Assembly: GCA_947624985.1 (NCBI GenBank)
Contig: CANQMO010000001.1
Span: 1-64,000 of the forward strand
Direction: 5' to 3'
Origin: an uncultured Oscillospiraceae bacterium
GTDB lineage: Bacteria > Bacillota > Clostridia > Oscillospirales > Oscillospiraceae
Length of the DNA stretch: 64,000 bases
In this document: in pieces, positions 51,636 to 60,033 of the stretch
Position numbering within the stretch: the first letter of the stretch is position 1
Layout of the letters: every line of letters begins with the position of its first letter
The notes under the pieces: generated by a model
What the model saw: only the letters and a program-made list of their open reading frames with translations
What the model was told of the DNA's origin: nothing
Database searches by the model: none
Program-made: the position numbers and the translations under genes

Positions 51636-52530
51636 GACGCTGCTCGACGTGCGCGGCCTGTGCCACAGCTTCCCACTGGGCGCGGGACGGTACCTCCGGG
51701 CGGTGGACGGCGTCTCCTTCCGGATACGGAAGGGGGAGATATTCGGTTTGGTGGGCGAATCCGGCTCCGGCAAGTCCACCGTGGCCCGGTGCGTCATGAA
51801 CATACTCCGCCCCCAGGCGGGGAGCATACTCTACCGGGGCGTGGACGTGTGCGACCCGGCCCAGTTCCGGGCCAACCGCCGCATGCTCCAGACAGAGCGG
51901 CAGATCATCTTTCAGGACTCCTCCTCCAGTCTGGACCAGCGGATGAAGGTGGCGGACATCATCGCCGAGCCGCTGGCGGTGAACCACATCGTCCCGCCCC
52001 GGGGCTCTCTCCGGGCCGAGGCGGCGTTTCAGCTGCGATATGTGGGCATGGACCCCGCCTATCTGGACAGGTACCCCCCGGAGCTGTCCGGCGGCCAGAG
52101 GCAGCGGGTGGCCATCGCCCGGGCCCTGACCATGGAGCCCTCCCTTCTGGTGGCGGACGAGCCCATCGCCGCTCTGGACGTCTCCATCCAGGCGCAGATC
52201 ATCAACCTGTTCCGGCACCTACAGGCCGAGCACGGCTTCACCTTCCTGTTCATCGCCCACGACCTGGCCGTGGTGCGCTATCTCTGTGACCGGGTGGGGG
52301 TGCTGTACCGGGGGAAGCTGGTGGAGATGGCACCCACGAAGGAACTGTTCGACCGGCCCCTGCACCCCTATACGAAAGCGCTGCTGTCCGCCATCCCCAT
52401 CCCGGACCCCCGGCGGGAGCGGGCCCGGACCCGCTTTCACTTCGACGAGGCGGCGTTCGACAGGACCGGCGGATTCGTCCAGGTGTCGCCGGAACACTTC
52501 GTGCTGGGCGGAAAGGAGGCGGAACCATGA
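51628..52530 (+). CDS. ABC transporter ATP-binding protein (NikE/OppF-like)
   Basis: GESGSGKSTVARCVMN, LSGGQRQRVAIARAL, LLVADEPIAALD. Confidence 0.92.
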   Translation: MCETLLDVRGLCHSFPLGAGRYLRAVDGVSFRIRKGEIFGLVGESGSGKSTVARCVMNILRPQAGSILYRGVDVCDPAQFRANRRMLQTERQIIFQDSSSSLDQRMKVADIIAEPLAVNHIVPPRGSLRAEAAFQLRYVGMDPAYLDRYPPELSGGQRQRVAIARALTMEPSLLVADEPIAALDVSIQAQIINLFRHLQAEHGFTFLFIAHDLAVVRYLCDRVGVLYRGKLVEMAPTKELFDRPLHPYTKALLSAIPIPDPRRERARTRFHFDEAAFDRTGGFVQVSPEHFVLGGKEAEP

Positions 52531-53510
52531 AGCTCGCAAGACGGCTTTGCTCCCTGCTTCTGAGCCTTCTGGTCCTGTCCGCGGCGGTGTTCTGGATCGC
52601 CCGGCTGGCCCCCGGGGACCCGCTGGTCTCCTACTACGGCCAGCGGGCGGAGCGTATGACCCCCGAGCAGCGTGCCCGGGAGGAGGCCCGGCTGGGACTG
52701 GACGCGCCCATCCATGTGCAGTATGTGCGCTGGCTGAGAAACGCCCTCCATGGGGACCTGGGCGTGTCCTTCAAATATAAACGGGACGTGGTGGACGTCA
52801 TCCGGGGCCGGGTGAGCAACACGCTGCTGCTGGGAGGCGTGGGCTTCGCGCTGATCTTCTCCATGGCGCTGGGTCTGGGCCTTCTGTGCGCCCGGTTCGA
52901 GGGCCGGCCTCTGGACAAGATATTATGTAAACTTGGGACGCTGTCGAGCTGTATCCCGGAGTTCTGGCTGTCGCTGCTGCTCATTTTGATTTTCTCGGTA
53001 TATCTGCGGGTCCTGCCGAGCTCCGGCGCCTGGTCCGTGGACGGAGGCGGCGCCGCCGACAGGCTCCGGCATCTGATCCTGCCCATGACCGTGGTGGTGA
53101 CCGGCCATCTCTGGTATTACGCCTACATGATCCGCAACCGGCTGCTGGAAGAGGTCCGGGCGGACTATGTGCTGCTGGCCCGGTCCACGGGGCTCGGCAG
53201 GCGCAGGGTGCTGCTGCGCCACTGTCTGAGAAACGCCCTGCCCTCCTATCTGAGTATCATGGCCATCTCGGTGCCCCACATCATGGGCGGGACCTATGTC
53301 GTGGAGACGGTCTTTTCCTATCCCGGTATCGGCACGTTGTGCTATGAGAGCGCCCGCTATCAGGACTACGATCTGCTCATGGTCCTGTGTCTGCTGTCCG
53401 GGGCGGTGGTGATCGTCTGCAATATGCTGGCGCAGGCGATCAACGAGCACATCGACCCCCGTGTCCGGGCAGCGGCGGCGGAGAGAGCGGAGGCGGACGG
53501 CCATGGATGA
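52527..53510 (+). CDS. ABC transporter permease (NikB/OppB-like)
   Basis: 327 aa polytopic; MGGTYVVETVFSYPGIGTLCYES. Confidence 0.92.
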   Translation: MKLARRLCSLLLSLLVLSAAVFWIARLAPGDPLVSYYGQRAERMTPEQRAREEARLGLDAPIHVQYVRWLRNALHGDLGVSFKYKRDVVDVIRGRVSNTLLLGGVGFALIFSMALGLGLLCARFEGRPLDKILCKLGTLSSCIPEFWLSLLLILIFSVYLRVLPSSGAWSVDGGGAADRLRHLILPMTVVVTGHLWYYAYMIRNRLLEEVRADYVLLARSTGLGRRRVLLRHCLRNALPSYLSIMAISVPHIMGGTYVVETVFSYPGIGTLCYESARYQDYDLLMVLCLLSGAVVIVCNMLAQAINEHIDPRVRAAAAERAEADGHG

Positions 53511-54384
53511 GAGATTCGCTCTGGTAGGGCTGTGTCCGGCGGCGGAGCAGGCCGCGCCGAAGGGGCGCAGGCCCGGAAAAAGGCCCGCTCTCGCGGCGGC
53601 GTTTCTGGCGCTGATGGTGCTGGGGTGTCTGCTGTTCCCGCTCCTTCTGACGAAAGACCCCGCCAGCATGGACCTTTCCAATTACGCCCGCGAGCCGGAC
53701 GGGACGTTCTGGTTCGGCACGGACACCATGGGACGGGATATATTCGCCATGATCTGGTCCGGGGGGCGGGTATCCCTGTCCATCGGCTTTCTGGCCACGG
53801 CCCTGTCCACTGTCATCGCCGTGGCGGTAGGCGCCGTGAGCGGGCTTGCCCCCCGGTGGCTGGACGCGCTCATAATGCGGCTGACCGACATCCTGCTCAG
53901 TATACCGTCGCTGCTGGTGATCATCCTGCTGCAGGCGGCGCTGGGCCGGGCCAACATCGCCAGTCTCTCGCTGGTCATCGGCGCCACCGGCTGGATGAGC
54001 GTCGCCCGGGTGGTCCGCACAGAGGTGCGGCAGCTGCGGACAAGCGAGTATGTGGCGGCGGCCCGGTGCATGGGCGGGGGGACGTTCCACATCCTGCGGC
54101 GGCATTTGGCCCCCAATTTCCTCGCCTCCATCATGTTCATGGTGGTCATGAACGTGCGGGGCGCCATCGTGGCGGAGTCCACGCTGAGCTTTATGGGGGC
54201 GGGCCTGCCGCTGGACACGGTCTCCTGGGGCAGCATGCTGTCCCTGGCGGAAAACGCCCTGACGGCAGGGGCCTGGTGGATCGTTCTCATCCCGGGTCTT
54301 TTCCTGGTCGCCACGCTCCTGGCCGTCACGGAGCTGGGGGAATGGCTCCGCCGGAGCGCCAACCGGGGCCAGAGCAATCTGTGA
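53503..54384 (+). CDS. ABC transporter permease (NikC/OppC-like)
   Basis: 293 aa; FGTDTMGRDIFAMIWSGGRVSLSIGFLAT; ESTLSFMGAGLP. Confidence 0.92.
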   Translation: MDERFALVGLCPAAEQAAPKGRRPGKRPALAAAFLALMVLGCLLFPLLLTKDPASMDLSNYAREPDGTFWFGTDTMGRDIFAMIWSGGRVSLSIGFLATALSTVIAVAVGAVSGLAPRWLDALIMRLTDILLSIPSLLVIILLQAALGRANIASLSLVIGATGWMSVARVVRTEVRQLRTSEYVAAARCMGGGTFHILRRHLAPNFLASIMFMVVMNVRGAIVAESTLSFMGAGLPLDTVSWGSMLSLAENALTAGAWWIVLIPGLFLVATLLAVTELGEWLRRSANRGQSNL

Positions 54385-54387
54385 AAA

Positions 54388-54413
54388 GCAAAGCGCCGCT
54401 TGCCGCGGCGCTT
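54388..54413. terminator. Stem-loop terminator after the nik-type operon
   Basis: AAAGCGCCGC-ttgcc-GCGGCGCTTTT. Confidence 0.88.
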
Positions 54414-54420
54414 TTGCCTT

Positions 54421-54590
54421 GAGCTTGTCAAAAAACAAGTTTTTTGACCGCTTAGATTGAAACTGCTCGGCGGAAGTGAATCCCGCCGGCAGGAAGTCAA
54501 AAGCCTGTCGCACAACGGCTTTTGACTTCACGCGCGGGAATGCCGCGCGGCTCGCCCTGACCGGGCTTCGCTTCCGTTTATCCCTTCTTT
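54421..54590 (+). repeat. Copy B of the ~165-nt multi-hairpin dispersed repeat
   Basis: Inverted relative to copy A at 41561-41732; same hairpin series, starts GAGCTTGTCAAAAAAC directly after the terminator. Confidence 0.9.
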
Positions 54591-54607
54591 GACAGTCTGA
54601 AACGCGT

Positions 54608-55417
54608 TTATTTCACGATGGTCCGGTTCATGCTGCCCATGGTGTATCCGCCCAGGTCCATGGTCACATAGGAAAACCCCAGAGAGCGCAGATAGCCGTC
54701 CAGTTCACCGGCGTGGGACAGCAGTCTTTCAAAAGCCTCCGGCCGCGCCTCGATCCGGGCCAGGTCCCCGTGGATACGGACCCGTACCTGCCGGAGCCCC
54801 AGCGCCAGCAGCTTCCGCTCGGCCCTGTCCACCATGGCCAGCTTCTCCGCCGTGATGGTCTCGCCGTAGACGAACCGGGTGGCCAGGCAGGCGTAAGAGG
54901 GCTTGTCCCAGGTGGGCAGGCCCAGGTCTCTGGACAGGGCGCGGATATCCGCCTTGGTGAGTCCCGCCTCCCGCAGGGGACTTTTTATCCCCATCTCCGC
55001 CACGGCCCGCATACCGGGCCGGTAGTCGCCTTCGTCGTCCACATTGGAGCCCTCCGCCACATAAGCGGCGCCCCGCTCGGCCGCCGCCTGCCCGATCCGG
55101 GTGAACAGCGCCCTTTTGCACCGGTAGCACCGGTCCGGCGGATTGCTCCGCACGTCCTCCATCGCCAGCGGATCATAGTCCACCAGGACCATCTTGACGC
55201 CTTCCGCCCGGCAGAACGCCGCTGCCTCCTCCGTCTCCCGGGCCGGAAACAGGCAGGACCGTGCCGTGACCGCCAGGGCCCGGTCCCCCAGCACATCGTG
55301 GGCCGCCTTCAGTAGAAATGTGGAATCTACCCCGGCGGAAAAGGCCACCGCCACGCTTCCCAGAGAGCGCAGGCAGTCGTCCAGAGCCGCCTTTTTCACA
55401 CGCAGTTCGTCCGTCAT
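54608..55417 (-). CDS. larE: LarE, ATP-dependent sacrificial sulfur transferase (NPN cofactor synthesis)
   Basis: VAVAFSAGVDSTFLLKAAHD PP-loop; RCYRCKRALF; WDKPSYACLATRFVYGE. Confidence 0.95.
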   Translation of the reverse strand: MTDELRVKKAALDDCLRSLGSVAVAFSAGVDSTFLLKAAHDVLGDRALAVTARSCLFPARETEEAAAFCRAEGVKMVLVDYDPLAMEDVRSNPPDRCYRCKRALFTRIGQAAAERGAAYVAEGSNVDDEGDYRPGMRAVAEMGIKSPLREAGLTKADIRALSRDLGLPTWDKPSYACLATRFVYGETITAEKLAMVDRAERKLLALGLRQVRVRIHGDLARIEARPEAFERLLSHAGELDGYLRSLGFSYVTMDLGGYTMGSMNRTIVK

Positions 55418-56634
55418 CGTTCCTCCAGCAGCCTCTCCACATCGTCCAGAGAGCAGTCCCTCTCCCGGGCGATCCTGGCCAGGTCCTCGTACTCATATTT
55501 GGCCCGGCGCACGCCGTAGCCGGCAGATACCTTCCGGCGCACCGGCCCCCAGGGGGTCTGCACCGTCTCCTCCCGCCGGTCCAGCACATACCGCCGGACG
55601 GCCGCCTCCCGCACGCCGATGGTGGTGGTATGGGCAAAGAGTTCCTGCAACATCTTCTCCCGGTCCCGCTCCGGGCACAGCACCCGCAGCAGCGTGCCGG
55701 GGCGGGATTTCTTCATGCCCACGGGCACGGTATAGACCTCCCGGGCTCCGGCCCGGAAAAGCCGCTCCATGGCAAAGCCCACCGCCTCCGCCGTCATGTC
55801 GTCCACGTTGCAGGAAAGCTCCAGGACCGTGTCGGTCCGATCCTCGCTGTCGCCCAGCATGGCCCGGACGCAGTTCGCCGCGTCAAAGTCCCTTTTCCCC
55901 ATGCCGTAGCCCACCGCCCGGACCCGCATGGGGGGCATGGGCCCGAAGCTGTCGGCAAAGCGCTTCAAAAGCGCCGCGCCGGTGGGGGTGCAGAGCTCCC
56001 CCCTGATCGCGCCGCCGTAGATGGGCACATCCCGCAGTATGCAGGCCGTCGCGGGGGCCGGCACCGGCAGCAGGCCGTGGGCGCAGCGGACCTGACCGCT
56101 GCCCACATGCACCGGCGAGACCACCACCCGGTCCGGGGCCAGCTCGCGCATCAAAAGGCACACCGCCGTCACGTCCGCCACCGCGTCCAGAGCGCCCACC
56201 TCGTGAAAGTGTATCTCCGGCACCGGTACGCCGTGGACCTGGCTCTCCGCCCCGGCGATGAGATCGTAGACCGCCAGCACGTCCTCTTTCACCGCCCCCG
56301 GCAGAGGCAGATGTTCCCGGACAAGATGTTCTATGTCGTGCATGCCGCTGTGATGGTGATGGGCATGTTCATGGTCATGGTCATGGTCATGTTCATGGTC
56401 GTGGTCGTGGTGATGCAGGACCTCGTCCTCCTCCGCCCCGTGGACCAGCACGGACACATATGTGCCGGTGACGCCGCACCGGACGGCCTTCTCCCGTTTT
56501 ATCTCCACGCCGGGCAGGCCCAGAGCGTTCAGCCGCTTTACAAAGTCCTCAGGGTCCGGGAGCAGTTCCAGCAGAGCCCCCGTCAGCATATCGCCCGCCG
56601 CGCCCATACCGCAGTCCAGATAGAGCGTTCTCAT
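55414..56634 (-). CDS. larC: LarC, nickel insertion protein, single uninterrupted ORF
   Basis: MRTLYLDCGMGAAGDMLTGAL; His-rich HHHDHDHEHDHDHDHEHAHHHH; EIHFHEVGALDAVADV. Confidence 0.95.
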   Translation of the reverse strand: MRTLYLDCGMGAAGDMLTGALLELLPDPEDFVKRLNALGLPGVEIKREKAVRCGVTGTYVSVLVHGAEEDEVLHHHDHDHEHDHDHDHEHAHHHHSGMHDIEHLVREHLPLPGAVKEDVLAVYDLIAGAESQVHGVPVPEIHFHEVGALDAVADVTAVCLLMRELAPDRVVVSPVHVGSGQVRCAHGLLPVPAPATACILRDVPIYGGAIRGELCTPTGAALLKRFADSFGPMPPMRVRAVGYGMGKRDFDAANCVRAMLGDSEDRTDTVLELSCNVDDMTAEAVGFAMERLFRAGAREVYTVPVGMKKSRPGTLLRVLCPERDREKMLQELFAHTTTIGVREAAVRRYVLDRREETVQTPWGPVRRKVSAGYGVRRAKYEYEDLARIARERDCSLDDVERLLEER

Positions 56635-57386
56635 TTTTTCGCCTCCATGTGGTTGATCATACTGGCCAGATATCCGGCGCCGAAGCCGTTGTCGATATTC
56701 ACCACGGACACGCCGCTGGCGCAGGAGTTGAGCATGGACAGCAGGGCGCTGAGCCCCTGGAAGGACGCCCCGTAGCCCACGCTGGTGGGCACGGCGATCA
56801 CAGGGCAGTCCGCGAGCCCGCCGATGACGCTGGCCAGAGCCCCCTCCATCCCGGCGATGGCCACGATGACGCTGGCTGACATGATCTGCTCCTTGTGGGC
56901 CAGCAGCCGGTGCAATCCCGCCACGCCCACATCGTAGAGCCGGACGACGTCGTTGCCCAGCATCCCGGCGGTCAGCGCCGCCTCCTCCGCCACGGGGATG
57001 TCGCTGGTGCCGCCGGTAGCCACCACTATACTGCCTATGCCGTCCGGGACGGGTATGTCCCCCACCGTGCCGATACGGGCCTGGGGGTGATAGACGAGCG
57101 GGCAGCGCTTTTTCACGTCCTCCGCCGCCTCCGGGGAAAGGCGGGTGATCAGAACGCGCCCCTGTCCGCTGCCGGTCATGGTCTCCAGTATGCCGGCGAT
57201 CTGCTCAGGGGTCTTGCCCGCGCCGTAGATCACCTCCGGCGCCCCCTGCCGCACCTTCCGGTGCAGGTCCACCTTGGCGTAGCCGATGTCCGCAAAGGGC
57301 TCCGTCTTTAATTTCAAAAGGGCCTCCTCCACCGGCATGGCGCCGTCGCGCACCGCCTCCAGGACCCGTCTTGCCTCGCTGTTCAT
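56631..57386 (-). CDS. larB: LarB, pyridinium biscarboxylate synthase (NAD-derived NPN cofactor pathway)
   Basis: MNSEARRVLEAVRDGAMPVEEAL...FADIGYAKVDLHRKVRQGAPEVIYGAGKTPEQI; VPTSVGYGASFQGLSALLSMLNSCASGVSVVNIDNGFGAG. Confidence 0.95.
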   Translation of the reverse strand: MNSEARRVLEAVRDGAMPVEEALLKLKTEPFADIGYAKVDLHRKVRQGAPEVIYGAGKTPEQIAGILETMTGSGQGRVLITRLSPEAAEDVKKRCPLVYHPQARIGTVGDIPVPDGIGSIVVATGGTSDIPVAEEAALTAGMLGNDVVRLYDVGVAGLHRLLAHKEQIMSASVIVAIAGMEGALASVIGGLADCPVIAVPTSVGYGASFQGLSALLSMLNSCASGVSVVNIDNGFGAGYLASMINHMEAKK

Positions 57387-57550
57387 CCGCCGCCTCCCGT
57401 CGCGCTGTATTTTCAAAGCCGATAAAACAAGAGGCACGCACGTCCCTGTTCTCAGGACGAATGCGTACCTTCCTGGTATCCTCCACGCAATAAAACGTTT
57501 CAAAAGCACTTCTGTGCCTCCGGCGGGCTTCCTGCCCTGCCGACGGCCAC
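57387..57550 (-). promoter_or_regulatory. Structured larB 5' leader with intrinsic terminator (candidate attenuator/riboswitch)
   Basis: Hairpin CGGCaGGGC-aggaa-GCCCGCCG, then terminator GGTACGCA...TGCGTGCC followed by TCTTGTTTTAT (57418-57469), then SD CGGGAGG and larB ATG. Confidence 0.72.
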
Positions 57551-57579
57551 AGTATAACATCGCGGCTCCCGGCTGTCAA
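57551..57579 (-). promoter_or_regulatory. Sigma-A promoter for larBCE
   Basis: TTGACA (57574-57579) - 17 nt - TATACT (57551-57556) on the minus strand. Confidence 0.9.
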
Positions 57580-57591
57580 GCCGGGAGCCGC
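57562..57591. terminator. Perfect 12-bp hairpin whose loop is the larB -35 box
   Basis: GCGGCTCCCGGC-TTGACA-GCCGGGAGCCGC on the minus strand. Confidence 0.75.
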
Positions 57592-57600
57592 CCGCCGGTC

Positions 57601-58218
57601 TCAGTGGATGAAGTTCATGGGCTGGAAGGGTTCTTTTTCCGGCAGGCCGTACTCCGCCTTGCCCAGGGCGATGCTCTTCATGAGGAAGGTCATGTTCCGG
57701 GCCAGGGTCCGCATGCTCTGCAGGCCCTCCGTGTCCTGCTCCGCCTCGCCGGGCTCCCGGCCATGGATGCTGTTCCAGTACTGGCCGGAGGCAACGGGCA
57801 TGCCGGAGATCGTGAAGAACTTGTTCAGCTCGTCAAAGGTAGCCGAAAGGCCGCCCCGGCGGGCGGCTACCACGGCGGCGCCCACCTTCATGGTCTTGTC
57901 AAAGTGCGTGCTGTAGAAAAGCCGGGTCAGGAACGCCACCAGCGTGGCGTTGGCGGAGGCGTAGTAGACGGGGCTGGCCACCACCAGACCGTCGCAGGCC
58001 TCGAACTTGGGGGCGGTCTCGTTGACGACGTCGTCAAAGACGCACTTGCCCTTTTCAAAGCAGGACCCGCAGGCGATGCAGCTGCGCACGGCCTTGTTGC
58101 CCACCCATACGGTCTCGACCTCGACGCCCTCGGCGGCGAAGATCTTTTCCATCTCCCGCAGGGCCACGGACGTGTTGCCGTTTTTGCGGGGGCTGCCGTT
58201 GATCATCAGTACCTTCAT
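57601..58218 (-). CDS. NAD(P)H-dependent flavodoxin-like oxidoreductase / iron-sulfur flavoprotein family
   Basis: MKVLMINGSPRKNGNTSVAL; CIACGSCFEKGKC; GLVVASPVYYASANATLVAFLTRLFY. Confidence 0.9.
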   Translation of the reverse strand: MKVLMINGSPRKNGNTSVALREMEKIFAAEGVEVETVWVGNKAVRSCIACGSCFEKGKCVFDDVVNETAPKFEACDGLVVASPVYYASANATLVAFLTRLFYSTHFDKTMKVGAAVVAARRGGLSATFDELNKFFTISGMPVASGQYWNSIHGREPGEAEQDTEGLQSMRTLARNMTFLMKSIALGKAEYGLPEKEPFQPMNFIH

Positions 58219-58303
58219 TGCGCGCGTCTCCTTATCTCAGATATCGCTCATATTGTACCACAGCCGTCCGCCGTTGTCACGGCAAATATCCCGACAAAGC
58301 CGA

Positions 58304-58326
58304 GGGGCCCTGCCATGCAGGGCCCC
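58304..58326. terminator. Stem-loop terminator
   Basis: GGGGCCCTGC-cat-GCAGGGCCCC. Confidence 0.75.
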
Positions 58327-58374
58327 TTTCGCTCGTCCGGGCCGTTCTTCTTTGCGAAAAGCAGTGCCCACCGT

Positions 58375-59013
58375 TCAGTTGGACGGTTTATTTTGCTTCG
58401 GAGCCTTAAGGATCCCGATAACGGCGGACCAGAACACGATTCGGTTCAGACGGTCCGGGATGCTCTCAGCGGCCAGGCAGATCTGCGACGCTTCCTCTGT
58501 GCGGCTGTTCAGCCTGCGGTTAAGGATGTGCAGCGCCCGGACTATCTGAGGCATCAGATCCGTCGTGCGCTCTCGATACTCTTCATCCGACATTTTAGTC
58601 GGTTCGATCAATTGAAAATACGGCAGTCCGACACACAGTTGACTTATCGTATACAACATCACGGTCTGTGACTGCTCGTCCTGCGGAAAGAGTTCAGATG
58701 CAAAGACGTGCCCATACAGTTTTTGATAGAAGTCCTCTTCCGTCGGATTGTCCGCCATCAGTGCAAAGGATATTTCAGAGAGCAGGTCGGTATATCGGTT
58801 CGATATCCTCTTTGCGTCGTCCATGTCCATCAGCGAAGGGGCGTCGTCCTCCGAGCCCACGTCCCCGGTATACTGGATGATCTCCCGCAGAACGCTCCCG
58901 GGATGGTCGCTTCCTTTCAAAAACTCCATATACAGGGTGTGGTAAATATCCAGCGGATGGCCCGGGGCGCTGCTCAAAATATCCTGTATCCTTTTTTCAC
59001 CTATTTTTGCCAT
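58375..59013 (-). CDS. Hypothetical protein, third gene of the nitrilase/wHTH cassette
   Basis: 212 aa, helical composition, no recognisable motif; 15 nt from the upstream gene. Confidence 0.72.
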   Translation of the reverse strand: MAKIGEKRIQDILSSAPGHPLDIYHTLYMEFLKGSDHPGSVLREIIQYTGDVGSEDDAPSLMDMDDAKRISNRYTDLLSEISFALMADNPTEEDFYQKLYGHVFASELFPQDEQSQTVMLYTISQLCVGLPYFQLIEPTKMSDEEYRERTTDLMPQIVRALHILNRRLNSRTEEASQICLAAESIPDRLNRIVFWSAVIGILKAPKQNKPSN

Positions 59014-59028
59014 TGCGCTCCTCCTTTC

Positions 59029-59964
59029 TCAATAAGCCGACGCGTTCGCATTGGCTATGATCCCATCATATCTGCGATTTGGCAAATCTACAGATCGTTC
59101 TTCTATATTCGGCTCGTCTGACAGGCCGTTTCTTCTCCTGTCGCCCTTATCTACGTCCGGTTTTACGTCCTGAATACAGATCCCCCTGTATTCTTCCGGT
59201 TTCATGAAGTAGCTGTTCTCACCGAAAAATAGCATATATCCCGCTTTATCCCAGAAACGCCATTCGTTTTTCGCGGTTTTGGGCTGGCCGGCGGGAGCGT
59301 CTGCCGCCGCCTCCTGCACGGCGTTTCTTATGCGTTTTTGTTCCGAAGCGTCCTTTGTATTACGAAGCAGCTGATCGATATTTTGAAGGATCTCTTCCAA
59401 ATCGACTTTATGGCTGTTAGCACGGCGGCGCATCTGCCCATAGCGGATGCCGTCGTCCGTCAGCGAATACAGCTTGTATTTTCCAAACGTCTCGGCCCGG
59501 ACAAAGCCCGTTTCCGTGACCTTCTTCATCGCTTCCGTGAGCGTTGGCGCATTCATACCAAGTCGTTTGCACAGCTCACCATGATACATCGGTCCGTGGG
59601 ATTCAAGCTCCCGGACGATCTCCTCCAGGTGCCTGACCGAGCCGCTCTCTTTCAGAAGCCGCGCCTCCGCCCATTTCTCCTGACGGGAGCTGTACGAAAG
59701 AAATTCAAAGCTCTCTATCGTTCCCCACAGCGTTCCCAGGGAAAAGAGCGCGTATTCCTTTATATTCCGCCGCAAAAACTGGTATGTTTCATGCATTGCC
59801 GCCGACTGGATCTTAAGCAGCGCAGCCCGCTTCGCCGCGTTTCCGTTCGACCAGGTCAGATAGATCTTTTGCCGCTGGTCCTCCACATAGGAAACTATTT
59901 CGCCGTTCTCTCCTTCGGTAAGTAACGCCAAAGGATCGGGGATGTTCATTGCGCTCTTTTCCAT
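59029..59964 (-). CDS. Winged-helix (MarR/ArsR-like) domain protein, second gene of the cassette
   Basis: HLEEIVRELESHGPMYHGELCKRLGMNAPTLTEAMKKVTETGFVRAETFGKYKLYSLTDDGIRYGQ. Confidence 0.8.
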   Translation of the reverse strand: MEKSAMNIPDPLALLTEGENGEIVSYVEDQRQKIYLTWSNGNAAKRAALLKIQSAAMHETYQFLRRNIKEYALFSLGTLWGTIESFEFLSYSSRQEKWAEARLLKESGSVRHLEEIVRELESHGPMYHGELCKRLGMNAPTLTEAMKKVTETGFVRAETFGKYKLYSLTDDGIRYGQMRRRANSHKVDLEEILQNIDQLLRNTKDASEQKRIRNAVQEAAADAPAGQPKTAKNEWRFWDKAGYMLFFGENSYFMKPEEYRGICIQDVKPDVDKGDRRRNGLSDEPNIEERSVDLPNRRYDGIIANANASAY

Positions 59965-60033
59965 CTCTTTCTATCTCCTAAACGTAAGTATTGACTTGAG
60001 CATTATACACAGATCGCCTCTGCGTTTTTGTCG

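Noticed and set aside
53682-54515. Minus-strand ORF overlapping the nik-type permease
   Set aside because: Antisense frame extended by repeat copy B; no coherent domain.
53440-54531. Minus-strand ORF MKSKAVVRQAFDFLPAGFT... and similar ORFs over 41566-42003
   Set aside because: The apparent protein similarity between the two loci is just translation of the structured DNA repeat; the remainder is antisense to the permease genes.
57387-57550. NiCo, cobalamin, T-box or 6S RNA assignment for the larB leader
   Set aside because: Tempting by context, but the conserved sequence blocks of those families as I remember them are not present; left as an unnamed attenuator-type leader pending cmscan.
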